Notes: a model not told the origin generated them from the sequence alone. DNA of 64,000 nucleotides from Mucilaginibacter terrae (GCF_031951985.1 NZ_JAVLVU010000001.1:3472001-3536000), one strand, 5' to 3'. Shown: positions 24,662 through 33,875, counted from the first letter of the stretch. Numbers and translations: made by a program.

Positions 24662-26302
24662 TTATTTTTTACGTTCTCCTTTAGTTTTAGCTGCAATTTG
24701 TAAAGCCTCGTAAGCGTTTACTATACCGCCTGTTTTACTTAAAGTAGCAAAATCAACACGCTCATCGGTGCCCGGTTTTTTAACCATAACTCCGGTTAAC
24801 GGTTTTGCCGATTGCATAATGATCTGCTTTAACTGGCGAGCACTAAGGTTAGGATAATACTCTAACAACAGGGCTGCAACACCGGCCGTAATGGGCGATG
24901 CAAAGCTGGTACCATCGGCCGTATTAAATTCAGCATCCTTATCAACCGAAGTTACTTTTACACCGGGGGCAAACACATCGACGTTATTTTTGCCATAGTT
25001 GCTAAAATCGCCCGGCAGGGTTTCGTCTTTTTTGTTTGATGATGCACCTACACATATCAGGTTGGCAGCATCAGTTCCTGAACCGTCTTCAAAAGTATCA
25101 TTTGGATATGTTGGCTTGGCATCAACATCCTGGTGATCGTTACCTGCCGCTTGTACTAAAAGCACATCTTTTTCGGCTGCGTATTTAAAAGCATCGTCAA
25201 CCCATTTTTTGTGCGGCGACAGCTTTTTGCCAAAACTCATATTAATAATTTTAGCACCGTTATCAACTGCATAGCGTATGGCTTTGGCAATATCTTTATC
25301 GTACTCATCACCGTTTGGAACGGCTTTGATAGCCATAATGCGCACATTGTCAGCCACGCCGTCAATACCATATTTATTTCCCCGCACTGCTCCTATCAGG
25401 CCTGCTACTCCGGTACCGTGCGATGCATCATCAAACTTAATTAAATTGCTGCCATAGGGTTTGCTATCCCAAACATTGGGGTCGTCTTGTACAATGCGGG
25501 CACGAGCTTCCAAATCGGGGTTTATGTCGTTATTAAACTTGGTGAGAGCTTCGCCCAGGTCTTTCAGTACATCTGCATTGCTCGAGTTGGGTTCTTCGGC
25601 AAATATGTAACTCCAAACACCTTTGCTTTGTACAAGGGTATCATTAGTGCCTTTTATTTTATCTAAATCGGCCATTTTAAAAGTGCCGTTCGCGGGCAAT
25701 TTTAATTCGCGTTTAATGTAGCCACTGGTACCCATCAATACGTTCATCATTTGGCCATATTGTAGGCTTTGACGTGATGATTGTGCAATGGTTGAATCGT
25801 AAGTAACTTTAACAGTTTGCCAGTAGGCAAATTCCTTTTTATCGGGAGCGGTGGCTTCGGTTAACTGCAGGTATTTGCCTTTCAAACGGTTAAATTCACG
25901 CACCTCTTCGGTAGTTTCGGTAAAGTCGCATTTGCCGCCGGGGCCGCCTAAAAAGTTCCAGCCATGTACATCGTCAATATATCCGTTGCCGTCGTCGTCT
26001 TTGCCGTTACCTGCTTTTTCTTGGGTATTTACCCAAAGTATGGGTTTAAGGTCGGCCTGGGCGGTGTCAATGCCACTGTCAATAGTGGCAACTACTACGG
26101 TTTTGCTTTTTTTGCCTTTCAGTACCTGGTAGGCCTTGTTTAAGCTAATGCCAAATTGACCATCGGCGGCTAAATCCATTACGTGCCAGTTTTTGGGTGG
26201 AGCAGGGGCCGCAACCGGCATAGTTTGCGCGTAAGTGTTTACGCTGAGGAGCATGCTGCCACAAAAGGCAAATGCTAATATCGGGTTTTTACAAATGTTC
26301 AT
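24662..26302 (-). CDS. Secreted subtilisin-like serine peptidase (S8)
   Basis: 546 residues, signal peptide ending NTYAQ (residue 26). Catalytic Asp75 (ATIDSGIDT), His near residue 294 (ASHGTGVAGLIGA), and Ser near residue 467 (DGTSFASPITAG) form the subtilase triad. The Asp-to-His gap is about 220 residues, against about 30 in classical subtilisins: a large insert with an Asp-rich stretch (NGKDDDGNGYIDDVHGWNF), possibly calcium-binding, follows the Asp. Extracellular or periplasmic protein degradation. No pro-domain is evident. A single-gene unit. Confidence 0.9.
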   Translation of the reverse strand: MNICKNPILAFAFCGSMLLSVNTYAQTMPVAAPAPPKNWHVMDLAADGQFGISLNKAYQVLKGKKSKTVVVATIDSGIDTAQADLKPILWVNTQEKAGNGKDDDGNGYIDDVHGWNFLGGPGGKCDFTETTEEVREFNRLKGKYLQLTEATAPDKKEFAYWQTVKVTYDSTIAQSSRQSLQYGQMMNVLMGTSGYIKRELKLPANGTFKMADLDKIKGTNDTLVQSKGVWSYIFAEEPNSSNADVLKDLGEALTKFNNDINPDLEARARIVQDDPNVWDSKPYGSNLIKFDDASHGTGVAGLIGAVRGNKYGIDGVADNVRIMAIKAVPNGDEYDKDIAKAIRYAVDNGAKIINMSFGKKLSPHKKWVDDAFKYAAEKDVLLVQAAGNDHQDVDAKPTYPNDTFEDGSGTDAANLICVGASSNKKDETLPGDFSNYGKNNVDVFAPGVKVTSVDKDAEFNTADGTSFASPITAGVAALLLEYYPNLSARQLKQIIMQSAKPLTGVMVKKPGTDERVDFATLSKTGGIVNAYEALQIAAKTKGERKK

Positions 26303-26688
26303 TCAGTAAGTAATAAAAAGCTGCCAAGTTAAAATTTGGATGTTTAGTTAACGATTATTTTGTGTAATAATTGCCATACTTACAAGCAGGCAACCGGCAC
26401 AACAACAATTTTGGCACAAAAAACGTTTATATTAGTACGATAATATTTCAATTCATACCAGTAGTCCATAGTCCGCAAGGCGGTTACCGAACACTTTTTA
26501 ATAGCATGAATTTAAGCCCTGATAATCAGTTTAATGATGATTGAATTAGCAGGCAAAGATTTCCACATAAGCTGTTTGTTGAAAACTTAATTACTAACCA
26601 ACCGCTTATAATTGTACCTTAAACTCAGTTATGTTGCCCAACACCGATTTGTGGTGCTCACTGCATAACAAGATGTAAACCCGAGCAG
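26303..26688. other. 386-bp intergenic region, divergent promoters
   Basis: Between the divergent S8 peptidase and TPR genes. TAACTTGG on the minus strand (about 26318-26325) is one mismatch from TAnnTTTG and could serve the peptidase. No convincing -33/-7 pair for the TPR gene, no ORF with coding character, and no strong hairpin seen. Confidence 0.4.
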
Positions 26689-28092
26689 ATGGAAGATGAA
26701 TATGAATTTGGCTTTAGCGAAGACCCTAAGTTTTCGGTAGAGCGCTATGAAGAGATGATTCGTAATCATGACCAGTACTTTTTTGATGCCCAGGCATTTG
26801 AAAACATCATTGATTACTACATCGAGAGAAACGACCCGGCAAAGGCACTCCAGGTGGTGGAGTATGCCAAAAGCCAGCACCCGTTTGCCGCCGTATTTTT
26901 AATAAAACAAGCCCAGTTACTGGTAGTAACCAACAAGGTAGCCGAAGCATTTACCGCTTTGGATAAAGCCGCCCTGCTTGAAGCATCGGATGCGGATATA
27001 TATATCATCAGGGGTAACCTTTACGAAAGCATGGACCGCTATACCGAAGCACTCGAAAATTACGAGAAGGCATTGGGCATGGCCGAAGAAACCGACGATA
27101 TATTGCTGCATATGGCCTACGTTCATCAAAACATGGGCGATTATGAAATGGCTATTCATTACCTAAAAGAGTGCCTCAAGCAAAATATGGAGAACCAGGA
27201 TGCCTTGTACGAGCTGGCATTTTGTTATGATGTAATTGATAACCAGCAGGAAAGTATCCAGTTTTACCAGCAATATATTGATAATGAGCCTTACAGCTAT
27301 GCAGCCTGGTATAACCTGGGTAATGCATACACCAAGTTAGGCTTGTTTGAAAAAGCCATTGATGCCTATGATTATGCTATACTCATTAAAGATAGCTTTG
27401 CATCGGCTTACTTTAATAAGGGTAATGCACTGGTAAACCTCGAAAAATATGCTGAGGCGATTGAGGTATACCGCCAAACTTTTGAGTACGAACAGCCCAA
27501 TGCCGATACCTATTGTGCTATTGGTGAGTGCTACGAAAAGCTGGAGCAAATGGACGAAGCCCGTGCCTTTTACAAAAAGGCCGTGCGTATGGACAGTAAG
27601 CTGGCCGATGCCTGGTTTGGAATTGGCGTAACACTTGATTTTGAAGAGCGGTATTTTGAAGCCCTGCACTTTTATCGAAAAGCGCTCGATCTGGATATTA
27701 TTAACGCCGATTATTGGTTTGCCATTGCCGATGCCGAATACAAACTTGGTCACCTGCCCGAAGCTGAATTGGCTTATGAAAAGGTAGTGGAGCTAAATCC
27801 GCTGGATGTTGATGCCTGGTTGGATTACTCAAGCATTATGTATGAGCAGGAGCGCCTGATCGACGCCATTGAAGTAATTGCCAATGCCATCAAAAACAAC
27901 CCCGAGGCTGCCGAATTGTATTACCGCATGGTAGCATACCTGTTTGCCAAAGGAGATTATAACGAGGCGCTGGCTAACCTTGAACTGGCCTTAACAACTG
28001 ATCCGGAAAAGCATTATATTTTGTTTGATTACCTGCCGCAGTTGCAAAAGAACAAGGTTATACTGGATATTATTAACCGTTACACACGCTAA
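26689..28092 (+). CDS. TPR-repeat protein, 467 aa
   Basis: About ten tetratricopeptide units fill the protein from residue 60 to the end (AWYNLGNAYTKLGLFEKAIDAYDYAI; AYFNKGNALVNLEKYAEAIEVYRQ; and similar). Acidic N terminus MEDEYEFGF and no signal peptide, so a cytoplasmic protein-binding scaffold. Of the size and style of a widely conserved Bacteroidota TPR protein. Monocistronic, with a strong terminator after it. Confidence 0.8.
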   Translation: MEDEYEFGFSEDPKFSVERYEEMIRNHDQYFFDAQAFENIIDYYIERNDPAKALQVVEYAKSQHPFAAVFLIKQAQLLVVTNKVAEAFTALDKAALLEASDADIYIIRGNLYESMDRYTEALENYEKALGMAEETDDILLHMAYVHQNMGDYEMAIHYLKECLKQNMENQDALYELAFCYDVIDNQQESIQFYQQYIDNEPYSYAAWYNLGNAYTKLGLFEKAIDAYDYAILIKDSFASAYFNKGNALVNLEKYAEAIEVYRQTFEYEQPNADTYCAIGECYEKLEQMDEARAFYKKAVRMDSKLADAWFGIGVTLDFEERYFEALHFYRKALDLDIINADYWFAIADAEYKLGHLPEAELAYEKVVELNPLDVDAWLDYSSIMYEQERLIDAIEVIANAIKNNPEAAELYYRMVAYLFAKGDYNEALANLELALTTDPEKHYILFDYLPQLQKNKVILDIINRYTR

Positions 28093-28116
28093 TACCAATC
28101 AGTTCATTATATTTTT

Positions 28117-28154
28117 AAGTAAGCCCCGCAATTTTTCAGTTGCGGGGCTTACTT
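28117..28154. terminator. Bidirectional terminator, TPR / sodC
   Basis: Perfect 15-bp stem AAGTAAGCCCCGCAA / TTGCGGGGCTTACTT with an 8-nt T-rich loop between convergent genes. Confidence 0.8.
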
Positions 28155-28165
28155 ATATACAATGC

Positions 28166-28789
28166 TTACATTTTATTAATTACTCCGCAACCTATACGGC
28201 TGCCCGAGTTACCGGTAGGCTGGGTTTTGTAATCGTCAACACCTGAGTGTACGATGAGTGAGCGGTTAAGAATATTGGTTTTTTCAGGACCGCCAATAGT
28301 CCAGCGGTCGGTTTTTACAGTAAAGGTGGCTTTGCCATCTTTATCGAGTTTGATATTGCCAATATCACCTGAGTGATATGGCGCTGCTCCCCATTTACCA
28401 TGATCTTCTTTGGTTGGGTTCCAGTGACCATGCGCACCTTTACCCATGTCGCCGCAATCGCCATGTTCATGAAAATGAACAGCCACAGTTGAGTTTGCTT
28501 TTTTAGGAATGGTAAGGGTAAGTTGAAGCTCTACTTCGGCATCTTTACGGGTAAAATGAGCTGTACCGCTTACGGTTGTATCAGGCTTTGTTGCAGTAAT
28601 ATCTGCATGGGCAGAATCGTACATGGCCGTGTCCATAGCGGCATGGTCCATGTGCTTGGTTTCTTCAACAGTTTTTACTGACGAATCGGCACTGGTTGAA
28701 TCTGAATTGCTTTTGTTGCCACCGCTTTTACAGGATGTAAAGGCCAAGCTTATACACAATACGCTTAAAAGTAATGTTTGATTTTTCAT
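28166..28789 (-). CDS. sodC: Cu/Zn superoxide dismutase family lipoprotein
   Basis: 207 residues. Signal with lipobox AFTSC (Cys20), so anchored on the outer membrane or periplasmic face. A 60-residue His/Asp/Ser-rich linker precedes the SOD domain. Copper ligands are in VAVHFHEHGDCG and the late IVHSGVDD; zinc ligands are in GAHGHWNP and PYHSGD. The disulphide Cys pair is GDCG and IGCGVI. The zinc-site Asp (GDIG) is present. Disposes of superoxide outside the cytoplasm. The segment 28875-29060 upstream may carry an unrelated transcript. Confidence 0.88.
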   Translation of the reverse strand: MKNQTLLLSVLCISLAFTSCKSGGNKSNSDSTSADSSVKTVEETKHMDHAAMDTAMYDSAHADITATKPDTTVSGTAHFTRKDAEVELQLTLTIPKKANSTVAVHFHEHGDCGDMGKGAHGHWNPTKEDHGKWGAAPYHSGDIGNIKLDKDGKATFTVKTDRWTIGGPEKTNILNRSLIVHSGVDDYKTQPTGNSGSRIGCGVINKM

Positions 28790-28872
28790 GTTTAATAAAA
28801 GGTTATGTGGAAAGTAAGATAATAACCTTAGCCTGTGTTTTGTTTCAATCCATTGATAGTTAAAAATTTATG

Positions 28873-28903
28873 CATAAAAAAAGAGAGCTACTTTCGAAGC
28901 TCC
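28873..28903 (-). terminator. Orphan minus-strand intrinsic terminator
   Basis: Read on the minus strand: GAGCT / AGCTC stem inside GGGAGCTTCGAAAGTAGCTC, then TCTTTTTTT. Located upstream of the sodC start, so it must end a different transcript, from the 29.0 kb direction. Confidence 0.6.
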
Positions 28904-29498
28904 CTTTCCCCTAATTAATTTAAACTATTGATTAAACCCAAAACAAAGAACAAAATCATCTCAACTTGGGTGCCTGAGAATTCTCTTTCATAAATGTTGT
29001 AACATAGGTAGATGTTACTGTATTTTGTTTTTCACTTAGATGCAGAGTCGTTAAAGTATTTACAAAAGTGGAGCCACAAATTCAACCGCGTTAAAATCTT
29101 TTGAAATTATTTTTAAAATAACTACATTGAAATGCATAATTCGGCAAAGGCATCTTATATAAGCCCCGGGCTGAATATTAGGTATTTATAGCAAATTTTG
29201 ATTTTTAATCATTCTAAATAATTAAGAGAATTACATTTTGAAGTACCTTATTGCCTATAAAATTAAAATATTTCAAAAAACACATTTTTTTATAAGGTTG
29301 CTTTAAATTCATAATCGACAGTTAAAAAGAATTTAAAGTTGAATATTAAGTGTGATACGATCTGTCGTAATTTTAATACAATTCCTTTAAAACATACACT
29401 CTGCTATAAATTGTGTACCATAAAAAATACAAACCCATAATCGGCTATTTACATTTTGCATTGCTACCATATCATCAATCCACTAAGGCTACCTTTAT

Positions 29499-29506
29499 TA
29501 TATTTG
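29499..29506 (+). promoter_or_regulatory. -7 box of pnuC
   Basis: TATATTTG, exact TAnnTTTG match, 3 bp before the ATG at 29510. No TTTG -33 at the usual spacing. Would give a leaderless mRNA. Confidence 0.35.
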
Positions 29507-29509
29507 AAC

Positions 29510-30139
29510 ATGCACCTGCTCGAAGTATTTATTAACTGGCTATATAACCAAAGTGGGCTTGAGCTAACAGGTGTAGTAACAGGATTACTATGTGTATACC
29601 TTGCCGCTGTTAATAATATATGGAATTGGCCGTTTGCCATAGTAAGCACCGGCATATACATTTACATATTTGCCCAAACTGCCTTATATGCCGATATGAT
29701 TCAGAATGCTTATCTGTTTGTTATCAATATTTATGGGTGGTATTATTGGAGCAGGCGGCCGGTCAATGCCGCTAAAGTACCTGTAGTGCGCATTACCCGC
29801 AAGCAAGTTGTGATGCTGGTACTGCTTGCCGCGTTTGTAAGCCCTGTTTTAGGATTTACGCTGGTGAGCTTAACAAAAGTATTAAACTACAATCCACCTG
29901 CTTTTCCTTATCTCGATAGTTTTTGCACTGTAGTAAGCCTTACAGCACAAATTTACATGGCCCGCAAAGTGGTTGAAAACTGGCTCATATGGGTGTTTGT
30001 CGATATTATATACGTAACCATTTATTTAAGCAAAGGGCTCCAACCAACTGCTTTCATGTTTGCCATATATGCTGTACTGGCCGCAAAGGGCTATTTTGAC
30101 TGGCGTAAATATTATCAGAATCAGCAACTATCTGCCTAA
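29510..30139 (+). CDS. pnuC: Nicotinamide mononucleotide transporter family protein PnuC
   Basis: 209 residues from ATG 29510; an upstream in-frame ATG at 29456 would add 18 polar residues and is less likely. Seven hydrophobic segments, the PnuC pattern NIWNWPFAIVSTGIYIYIFAQTALYADMIQNAYLFVINIYGWYYW, and a late W-V-D-I-I-Y motif (LIWVFVDIIYVTIYLSKGL). Facilitates uptake of nicotinamide riboside or, in some Bacteroidota relatives, thiamine (PnuT). No TPP riboswitch is seen upstream, so the riboside role is preferred. Stop codon overlaps the convergent SDR stop by 4 bp. Confidence 0.85.
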   Translation: MHLLEVFINWLYNQSGLELTGVVTGLLCVYLAAVNNIWNWPFAIVSTGIYIYIFAQTALYADMIQNAYLFVINIYGWYYWSRRPVNAAKVPVVRITRKQVVMLVLLAAFVSPVLGFTLVSLTKVLNYNPPAFPYLDSFCTVVSLTAQIYMARKVVENWLIWVFVDIIYVTIYLSKGLQPTAFMFAIYAVLAAKGYFDWRKYYQNQQLSA

Positions 30140-30912
30140 TAAATACTGCGGCTTGCACCGCCGTCAACTGGTATGGTAGTGCCCGATATGTAAGAGCCTT
30201 GCTCTGAAACCAGGAAAGCCACCAAGGCAGCCAGTTCGCGTGGCTCGCCAATGCGGCGCAGAGGAATATTTGCGGCACGTTCTTTCATGGCTTGCTCGGG
30301 GTCGGTATCAGCGGGTAGCGTGTATTTAATGCGATCGGTTAGTATAAGGCCGGGAGCTACGTTATTTACGGTGATATTATAAGGGCCAAGCTCGTCAGCC
30401 ATCATTTTGGCCATGCCTACTACGCCCATACGCATAGCTGTTGACAATACCGAACCTGCGAGTACTGATTTTACCGACCCGCTAATGATATTTATGATAC
30501 GTCCACCACCAGCCTTCTTCATATGCGGCAACACCAGGCGGCTCAGTCGCGAAAAGCTCAACAAGTTCAATTCGAATGCTTTTTGCCATTGCTCATCATC
30601 AAACTCCTCAAAGGCAGCAAAGGGTGGTCCGCCGGCGTTATTAATGAGTATATCAATATGGCCAAACTCGGCGGCTAACTGGTTAACTAATTGCCGGGTA
30701 TCATCAGCATTTGAAACATCAGTAGCAATGGCAACTACCTGTCCACCGGTTTGGTTACGTATTTCATTGGCGGTGGCATTTAACTCTTCAGCATTGCGCG
30801 AAGCTATCACCACGATAGCGCCTTCGGCTGATAGGGTTGTGGCAATGGCTTTGCCCAAGCCTTTGCTCGAGGCCAATACCAAGGCAACTTTATTATCAAG
30901 TTGTAAATTCAT
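30136..30912 (-). CDS. SDR family oxidoreductase, atypical active site
   Basis: 258 residues. Rossmann fold with SSKGLGKAIA nucleotide-binding loop and NNAGGP. The catalytic YxxxK is missing: where Tyr and Lys are expected 13 and 17 residues after the Ser in NIISGS, the sequence has Ser and Arg (LSTAMRMGVVG). A subgroup of SDRs with this pattern exists and its reaction is unclear, so reductase activity cannot be assumed. Ends VSEQGSYISGTTIPVDGG as in FabG-like proteins. Cytoplasmic; single gene. Confidence 0.85.
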   Translation of the reverse strand: MNLQLDNKVALVLASSKGLGKAIATTLSAEGAIVVIASRNAEELNATANEIRNQTGGQVVAIATDVSNADDTRQLVNQLAAEFGHIDILINNAGGPPFAAFEEFDDEQWQKAFELNLLSFSRLSRLVLPHMKKAGGGRIINIISGSVKSVLAGSVLSTAMRMGVVGMAKMMADELGPYNITVNNVAPGLILTDRIKYTLPADTDPEQAMKERAANIPLRRIGEPRELAALVAFLVSEQGSYISGTTIPVDGGASRSIY

Positions 30913-31033
30913 AAGTAGTGTAATGTGCTGCGCAATTTAAACTTGTTGCAGGCATCATCCAAACGGCTTTAATAATTTAGATGGCAGGCCTTAGGTGTGT
31001 TTATGTAATTAAGGCTTATTTTAGCATTTCCGT

Positions 31034-31429
31034 ATGCAACAGCCACCGCTTAATAAACCACATGCCACCGGCGCAAAAAAAGTATTCCGCAGCTTTGGCT
31101 ATGCGTTTAAGGGGATAGGGAGCGCGGTAGCTTCTCAACTCAATATAAAAGTGCATTTGTGGGTTACGCTGGTAACAATAGTGTTAGGGGTAACTTTAGG
31201 TCTATCACTTAACGAGTGGCTGTGGATTGGGCTTTGCATTGCGCTGGTACTATCGGGCGAGATGATGAATACAGCTATTGAGTTGCTAACCGATCTTGTA
31301 TCGCCAGAGTACAATGTTAAAGCCGGACAGGTAAAAGATATAGCCGCCGGGGCTGTACTCATACTGGCCATATTTGCTGTGGTAACCGGCTTTGTGATTT
31401 TTGTTCCTAAGATTTTATCCCTGTTTTAA
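31034..31429 (+). CDS. dgkA: Diacylglycerol/undecaprenol kinase family protein
   Basis: 131 residues, four hydrophobic helices. The signature EMMNTAIELLTDLVSPEYN with the metal-binding Glu and Asn is the DgkA/UdpK active site. Phosphorylates diacylglycerol or undecaprenol in lipid and wall-precursor recycling. recO follows 1 bp after its stop, so the two are cotranscribed. Confidence 0.9.
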   Translation: MQQPPLNKPHATGAKKVFRSFGYAFKGIGSAVASQLNIKVHLWVTLVTIVLGVTLGLSLNEWLWIGLCIALVLSGEMMNTAIELLTDLVSPEYNVKAGQVKDIAAGAVLILAIFAVVTGFVIFVPKILSLF

Positions 31430-31430
31430 C

Positions 31431-32156
31431 ATGCTGCACAAAACCCGTGGCATAGTGCTAAAAACAACCGATTACGGCGAGGCAAGCGTGATTGTACAAT
31501 TGCTCACCGAAAAATTCGGCATGCAATCGTACATCATTAATGGAGTTAAAAAACCAAAAGCCAAAATATCGCGCAATATGCTGCAGCCCTTGCACTTGCT
31601 CGATTTGATAGTTTACCATAAAGGCACCGGCAGTATACAGCGCATCAGGGAATTGAAAAATGCCCCCCTGCTTCATCGCATACCGTATGATGTAGTAAAA
31701 AGCAGTATTGCCCTGTTTTTAAACGAAGTATTATATAAGGCTATTAAACAGCAAACACCTGATGAGCAAATGTTTGGCTATATATTTGGCAGCGTTGAAC
31801 TGCTGGACAATTTGAACGAGGGAATAGCCAATTTTCATCTGCTGTTTTTGCTGGGCCTCACCCGCTTCCTGGGTTTCTATCCGCATAATAACGACTCGGA
31901 CGGTGCACATTATTTCGACTTACATAATGGCGTATTTTCCCGGTTAAAACCCGAGAGTAACTTTTACATGTCGCCCCCACACACGGGACATTTCAGCCAG
32001 TTACTTAATCGTAGCTTTGAAGATTTGCCCAACATCAAACTAAGTAATGATGAGCGCCGCTACCTGCTCACCCGTTTGCTCGAATATTATGCCTTGCATG
32101 TAGATGGTTTTGGAAACATCCGCTCGCATGATATTTTGGAGGAAGTACTTAGTTAA
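31431..32156 (+). CDS. recO: DNA repair protein RecO
   Basis: 241 residues from ATG 31431, immediately after dgkA. N-terminal OB fold MLHKTRGIVLKTTDYGEASVIVQLLTEKFG, then an all-helical domain. RecO loads RecA on SSB-coated single strands together with RecR. No zinc-finger cysteines, as in many Bacteroidota RecO. A longer frame begins at 31401 inside dgkA but starts at a poor site. Confidence 0.9.
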   Translation: MLHKTRGIVLKTTDYGEASVIVQLLTEKFGMQSYIINGVKKPKAKISRNMLQPLHLLDLIVYHKGTGSIQRIRELKNAPLLHRIPYDVVKSSIALFLNEVLYKAIKQQTPDEQMFGYIFGSVELLDNLNEGIANFHLLFLLGLTRFLGFYPHNNDSDGAHYFDLHNGVFSRLKPESNFYMSPPHTGHFSQLLNRSFEDLPNIKLSNDERRYLLTRLLEYYALHVDGFGNIRSHDILEEVLS

Positions 32157-33247
32157 GATTCATCATCATCTTTACTACCAAACAGCTTTTTAAAAATACT
32201 CTTATCTTCTTTAACGCTTTGATTGCCTATGAGATAGCCATAGGGTTTTAGAGGCTCAATATGGTCGCACAGTACTTTAAACATGCCGAGCAGCGGGATA
32301 GCCAATACCATACCGCCAATGCCCCATATAGCTTCGCCTACCACAATTATAAAAATGGTAAACAGCGGATTAAGGTTTACCTGGTTGCCCACCACTAAAG
32401 GCTCCAAAAGGTACGATTGCGTAAACTGAACTATTCCGTAGGTAATGAGTACCCCCATAACCATATCAATACTGCCACCCTGGGCAAACACAATGAGTAC
32501 GGTAATGGATGTTCCGGTTATATTACCTGCAAAGGGAATAATTTCGAGTATGCCACATAAAATGGCAAAAAAGATAGCATTTTGAACACCCACAATGCTA
32601 AACCCTATGCCATACATAACCCACAGCATTACTATCATCATGCCCAGTCCCGATAAATACTGTTGAATCACTCGGCTGGATTTGTGCATGATTTTTTGCG
32701 CGGTTACCTGGTTAGATACATCTACCAGCCTCAACACAAAGTTTTTAAAATGACTACGGAAGTACAAAAACAGGAATACATACACCAGTACCAATACCGA
32801 GCTAACCAGTATGCTTAATGTTGATAACACTGTCCCCATGGCCATGCCGGCCACTTTTTCCATTCCACCGGACTGTTGCTCCTTTAAAATTTGCTGCTGC
32901 TGGCGTGTGGTAATACCAAACTGCGAGCGTACGTAATCTTTCACCTGATCAAACAACTTCATCAGCTGTTCCTGTAGTTTGGAAAAATCTTTAATCAAGT
33001 CGCCTATTTGCCAGCGCAGTAAAAGCACTAAGCCCACAAACAACAAGGCAAACAGCAGTAAACTTACTAATGACGATACACCACGGTGCAAACCCTTACT
33101 TTCCAGCCAGCGGCTCACAGGCATCAACAACATAGCCAGTACTCCACCAAAGGTTAACGGAATTAGTACCGACCTTGAGAAGTATAAGATAATAACCGAA
33201 AGAATGAAGAGTAATAATATACGTAAGGTGTTGGATAATTGTATCAT
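32153..33247 (-). CDS. AI-2E family permease
   Basis: 364 residues from ATG 33247 (an in-frame TTG two codons upstream is possible). Eight predicted membrane helices in the AI-2E (YhhQ/PerM-like) arrangement: two helices, a soluble segment of about 70 residues (IKDFSKLQEQLMKLFDQV), then five more helices. Family members export autoinducer-2 or are Na+/H+ antiporters; no substrate can be assigned. Convergent with recO; the two stops overlap by 4 bp. Confidence 0.85.
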   Translation of the reverse strand: MIQLSNTLRILLLFILSVIILYFSRSVLIPLTFGGVLAMLLMPVSRWLESKGLHRGVSSLVSLLLFALLFVGLVLLLRWQIGDLIKDFSKLQEQLMKLFDQVKDYVRSQFGITTRQQQQILKEQQSGGMEKVAGMAMGTVLSTLSILVSSVLVLVYVFLFLYFRSHFKNFVLRLVDVSNQVTAQKIMHKSSRVIQQYLSGLGMMIVMLWVMYGIGFSIVGVQNAIFFAILCGILEIIPFAGNITGTSITVLIVFAQGGSIDMVMGVLITYGIVQFTQSYLLEPLVVGNQVNLNPLFTIFIIVVGEAIWGIGGMVLAIPLLGMFKVLCDHIEPLKPYGYLIGNQSVKEDKSIFKKLFGSKDDDES

Positions 33248-33323
33248 AGGCAAATAGGTACGAAAAAAGCAAGGCTTTTTAACCCTGCTTTTTCACAAAA
33301 CTTACAGAATGAAAAAAAGATTT

Positions 33324-33590
33324 TTAGAAACCGGAGCCTTTATCTGAGTCTGTATTCGGGTCAAGCACTTGCTTTTTTATAAACTCTACGCTTGATGCCG
33401 GCAACTCATCGCCCGATGTTTGAATGGCTGTGCCATCGGGTTGTAGCTCAATTACGGCATTGATATTATTATCCAGGCGCACATGCAGTGTATCACCTTC
33501 GCGTACCACATGGCAGGTTAACTCTCTTTCGGAGTAATTGATGGTAAACTCATATTTACCATCAGTTGTGTTTTTGAAGCTATCTATCAT
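33324..33590 (-). CDS. Small protein of unknown function, 88 aa
   Basis: No signal or membrane segment. A beta-rich profile (YEFTINYSERELTCHVVREGDTLHVRLDNN) ending in a polar tail. Spacing of 76 bp from the permease suggests its own transcript. I do not recognise the family. Confidence 0.6.
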   Translation of the reverse strand: MIDSFKNTTDGKYEFTINYSERELTCHVVREGDTLHVRLDNNINAVIELQPDGTAIQTSGDELPASSVEFIKKQVLDPNTDSDKGSGF

Positions 33591-33793
33591 GATCGTGTGT
33601 GTGTTTTAATTTATAACACTACAACAATGCAGTATGTTTTATGTGTGCGAAAGAGCTTCGTAAAATTTAATTCCAAGAAAATCAGCCACTTTTAAATTTT
33701 TTGAAAAATAATTTTGAATAAATAGATGAAGTTCCTATGTTTGCAGTCCCAAAACAAAGGGACGAATCTTAAAAGAAAGTCACTTTAAAACAA
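33591..33793. other. Intergenic region with tRNA promoter
   Basis: Holds the promoter of the tRNA (33713-33743) and a GTCCC/GGGAC hairpin (33747-33762) in the pre-tRNA leader. The 33591-33710 part, upstream of the 88-residue gene, shows nothing I can support. Confidence 0.5.
33713..33743 (+). promoter_or_regulatory. Bacteroidota housekeeping promoter of tRNA-Val
   Basis: TTTG (33713-33716), 19-bp spacer, TATGTTTG (33736-33743): an exact match to the TTTG / TAnnTTTG consensus at the ideal spacing. Start expected near 33747, 47 nt before the tRNA. Confidence 0.85.
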
Positions 33794-33868
33794 GGGAGCT
33801 TAGCTCAGCTGGTTCAGAGCATCTGCCTTACAAGCAGAGGGTCACTGGTTCGAACCCAGTAGCTCCCA
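33794..33868 (+). tRNA. tRNA-Val (anticodon TAC)
   Basis: 75-nt cloverleaf: acceptor GGGAGCT / AGCTCCC with discriminator A; D arm TAGCTCAGCTGGTT; anticodon stem TCTGC / GCAGA with loop CTTACAA, anticodon TAC reading GTA/GTG valine codons; T arm ACTGG-TTCGAAC-CCAGT. No CCA encoded. Promoter at 33713-33743, terminator 6 bp downstream. Confidence 0.95.
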
Positions 33869-33875
33869 CTACATA

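Larger units (their letters stand above)
28790..29509. other. 720-bp AT-rich intergenic region
   Basis: Between divergent sodC and pnuC, strongly AT-rich and free of long coding frames. It holds one clear element: a minus-strand intrinsic terminator at 28873-28903 with no gene in front of it. On the same strand upstream I see a short frame of 11 codons (start 28993, MKENSQAPKLR) and a GTAACAT/ATGTTAC hairpin. The remainder (29100-29490) shows no structure I can support apart from the pnuC promoter. Confidence 0.4.

Noticed and set aside
28960..28990. GGGTGCCTGAGA resembling part of a TPP riboswitch
   Set aside because: The downstream THI element halves (ACCTGAT, GCGnAGGG) are missing, and the sequence is on the wrong side for any thiamine gene.
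30460..30600. Plus-strand 177-codon frame inside the SDR gene
   Set aside because: Antisense shadow of a well-supported SDR.
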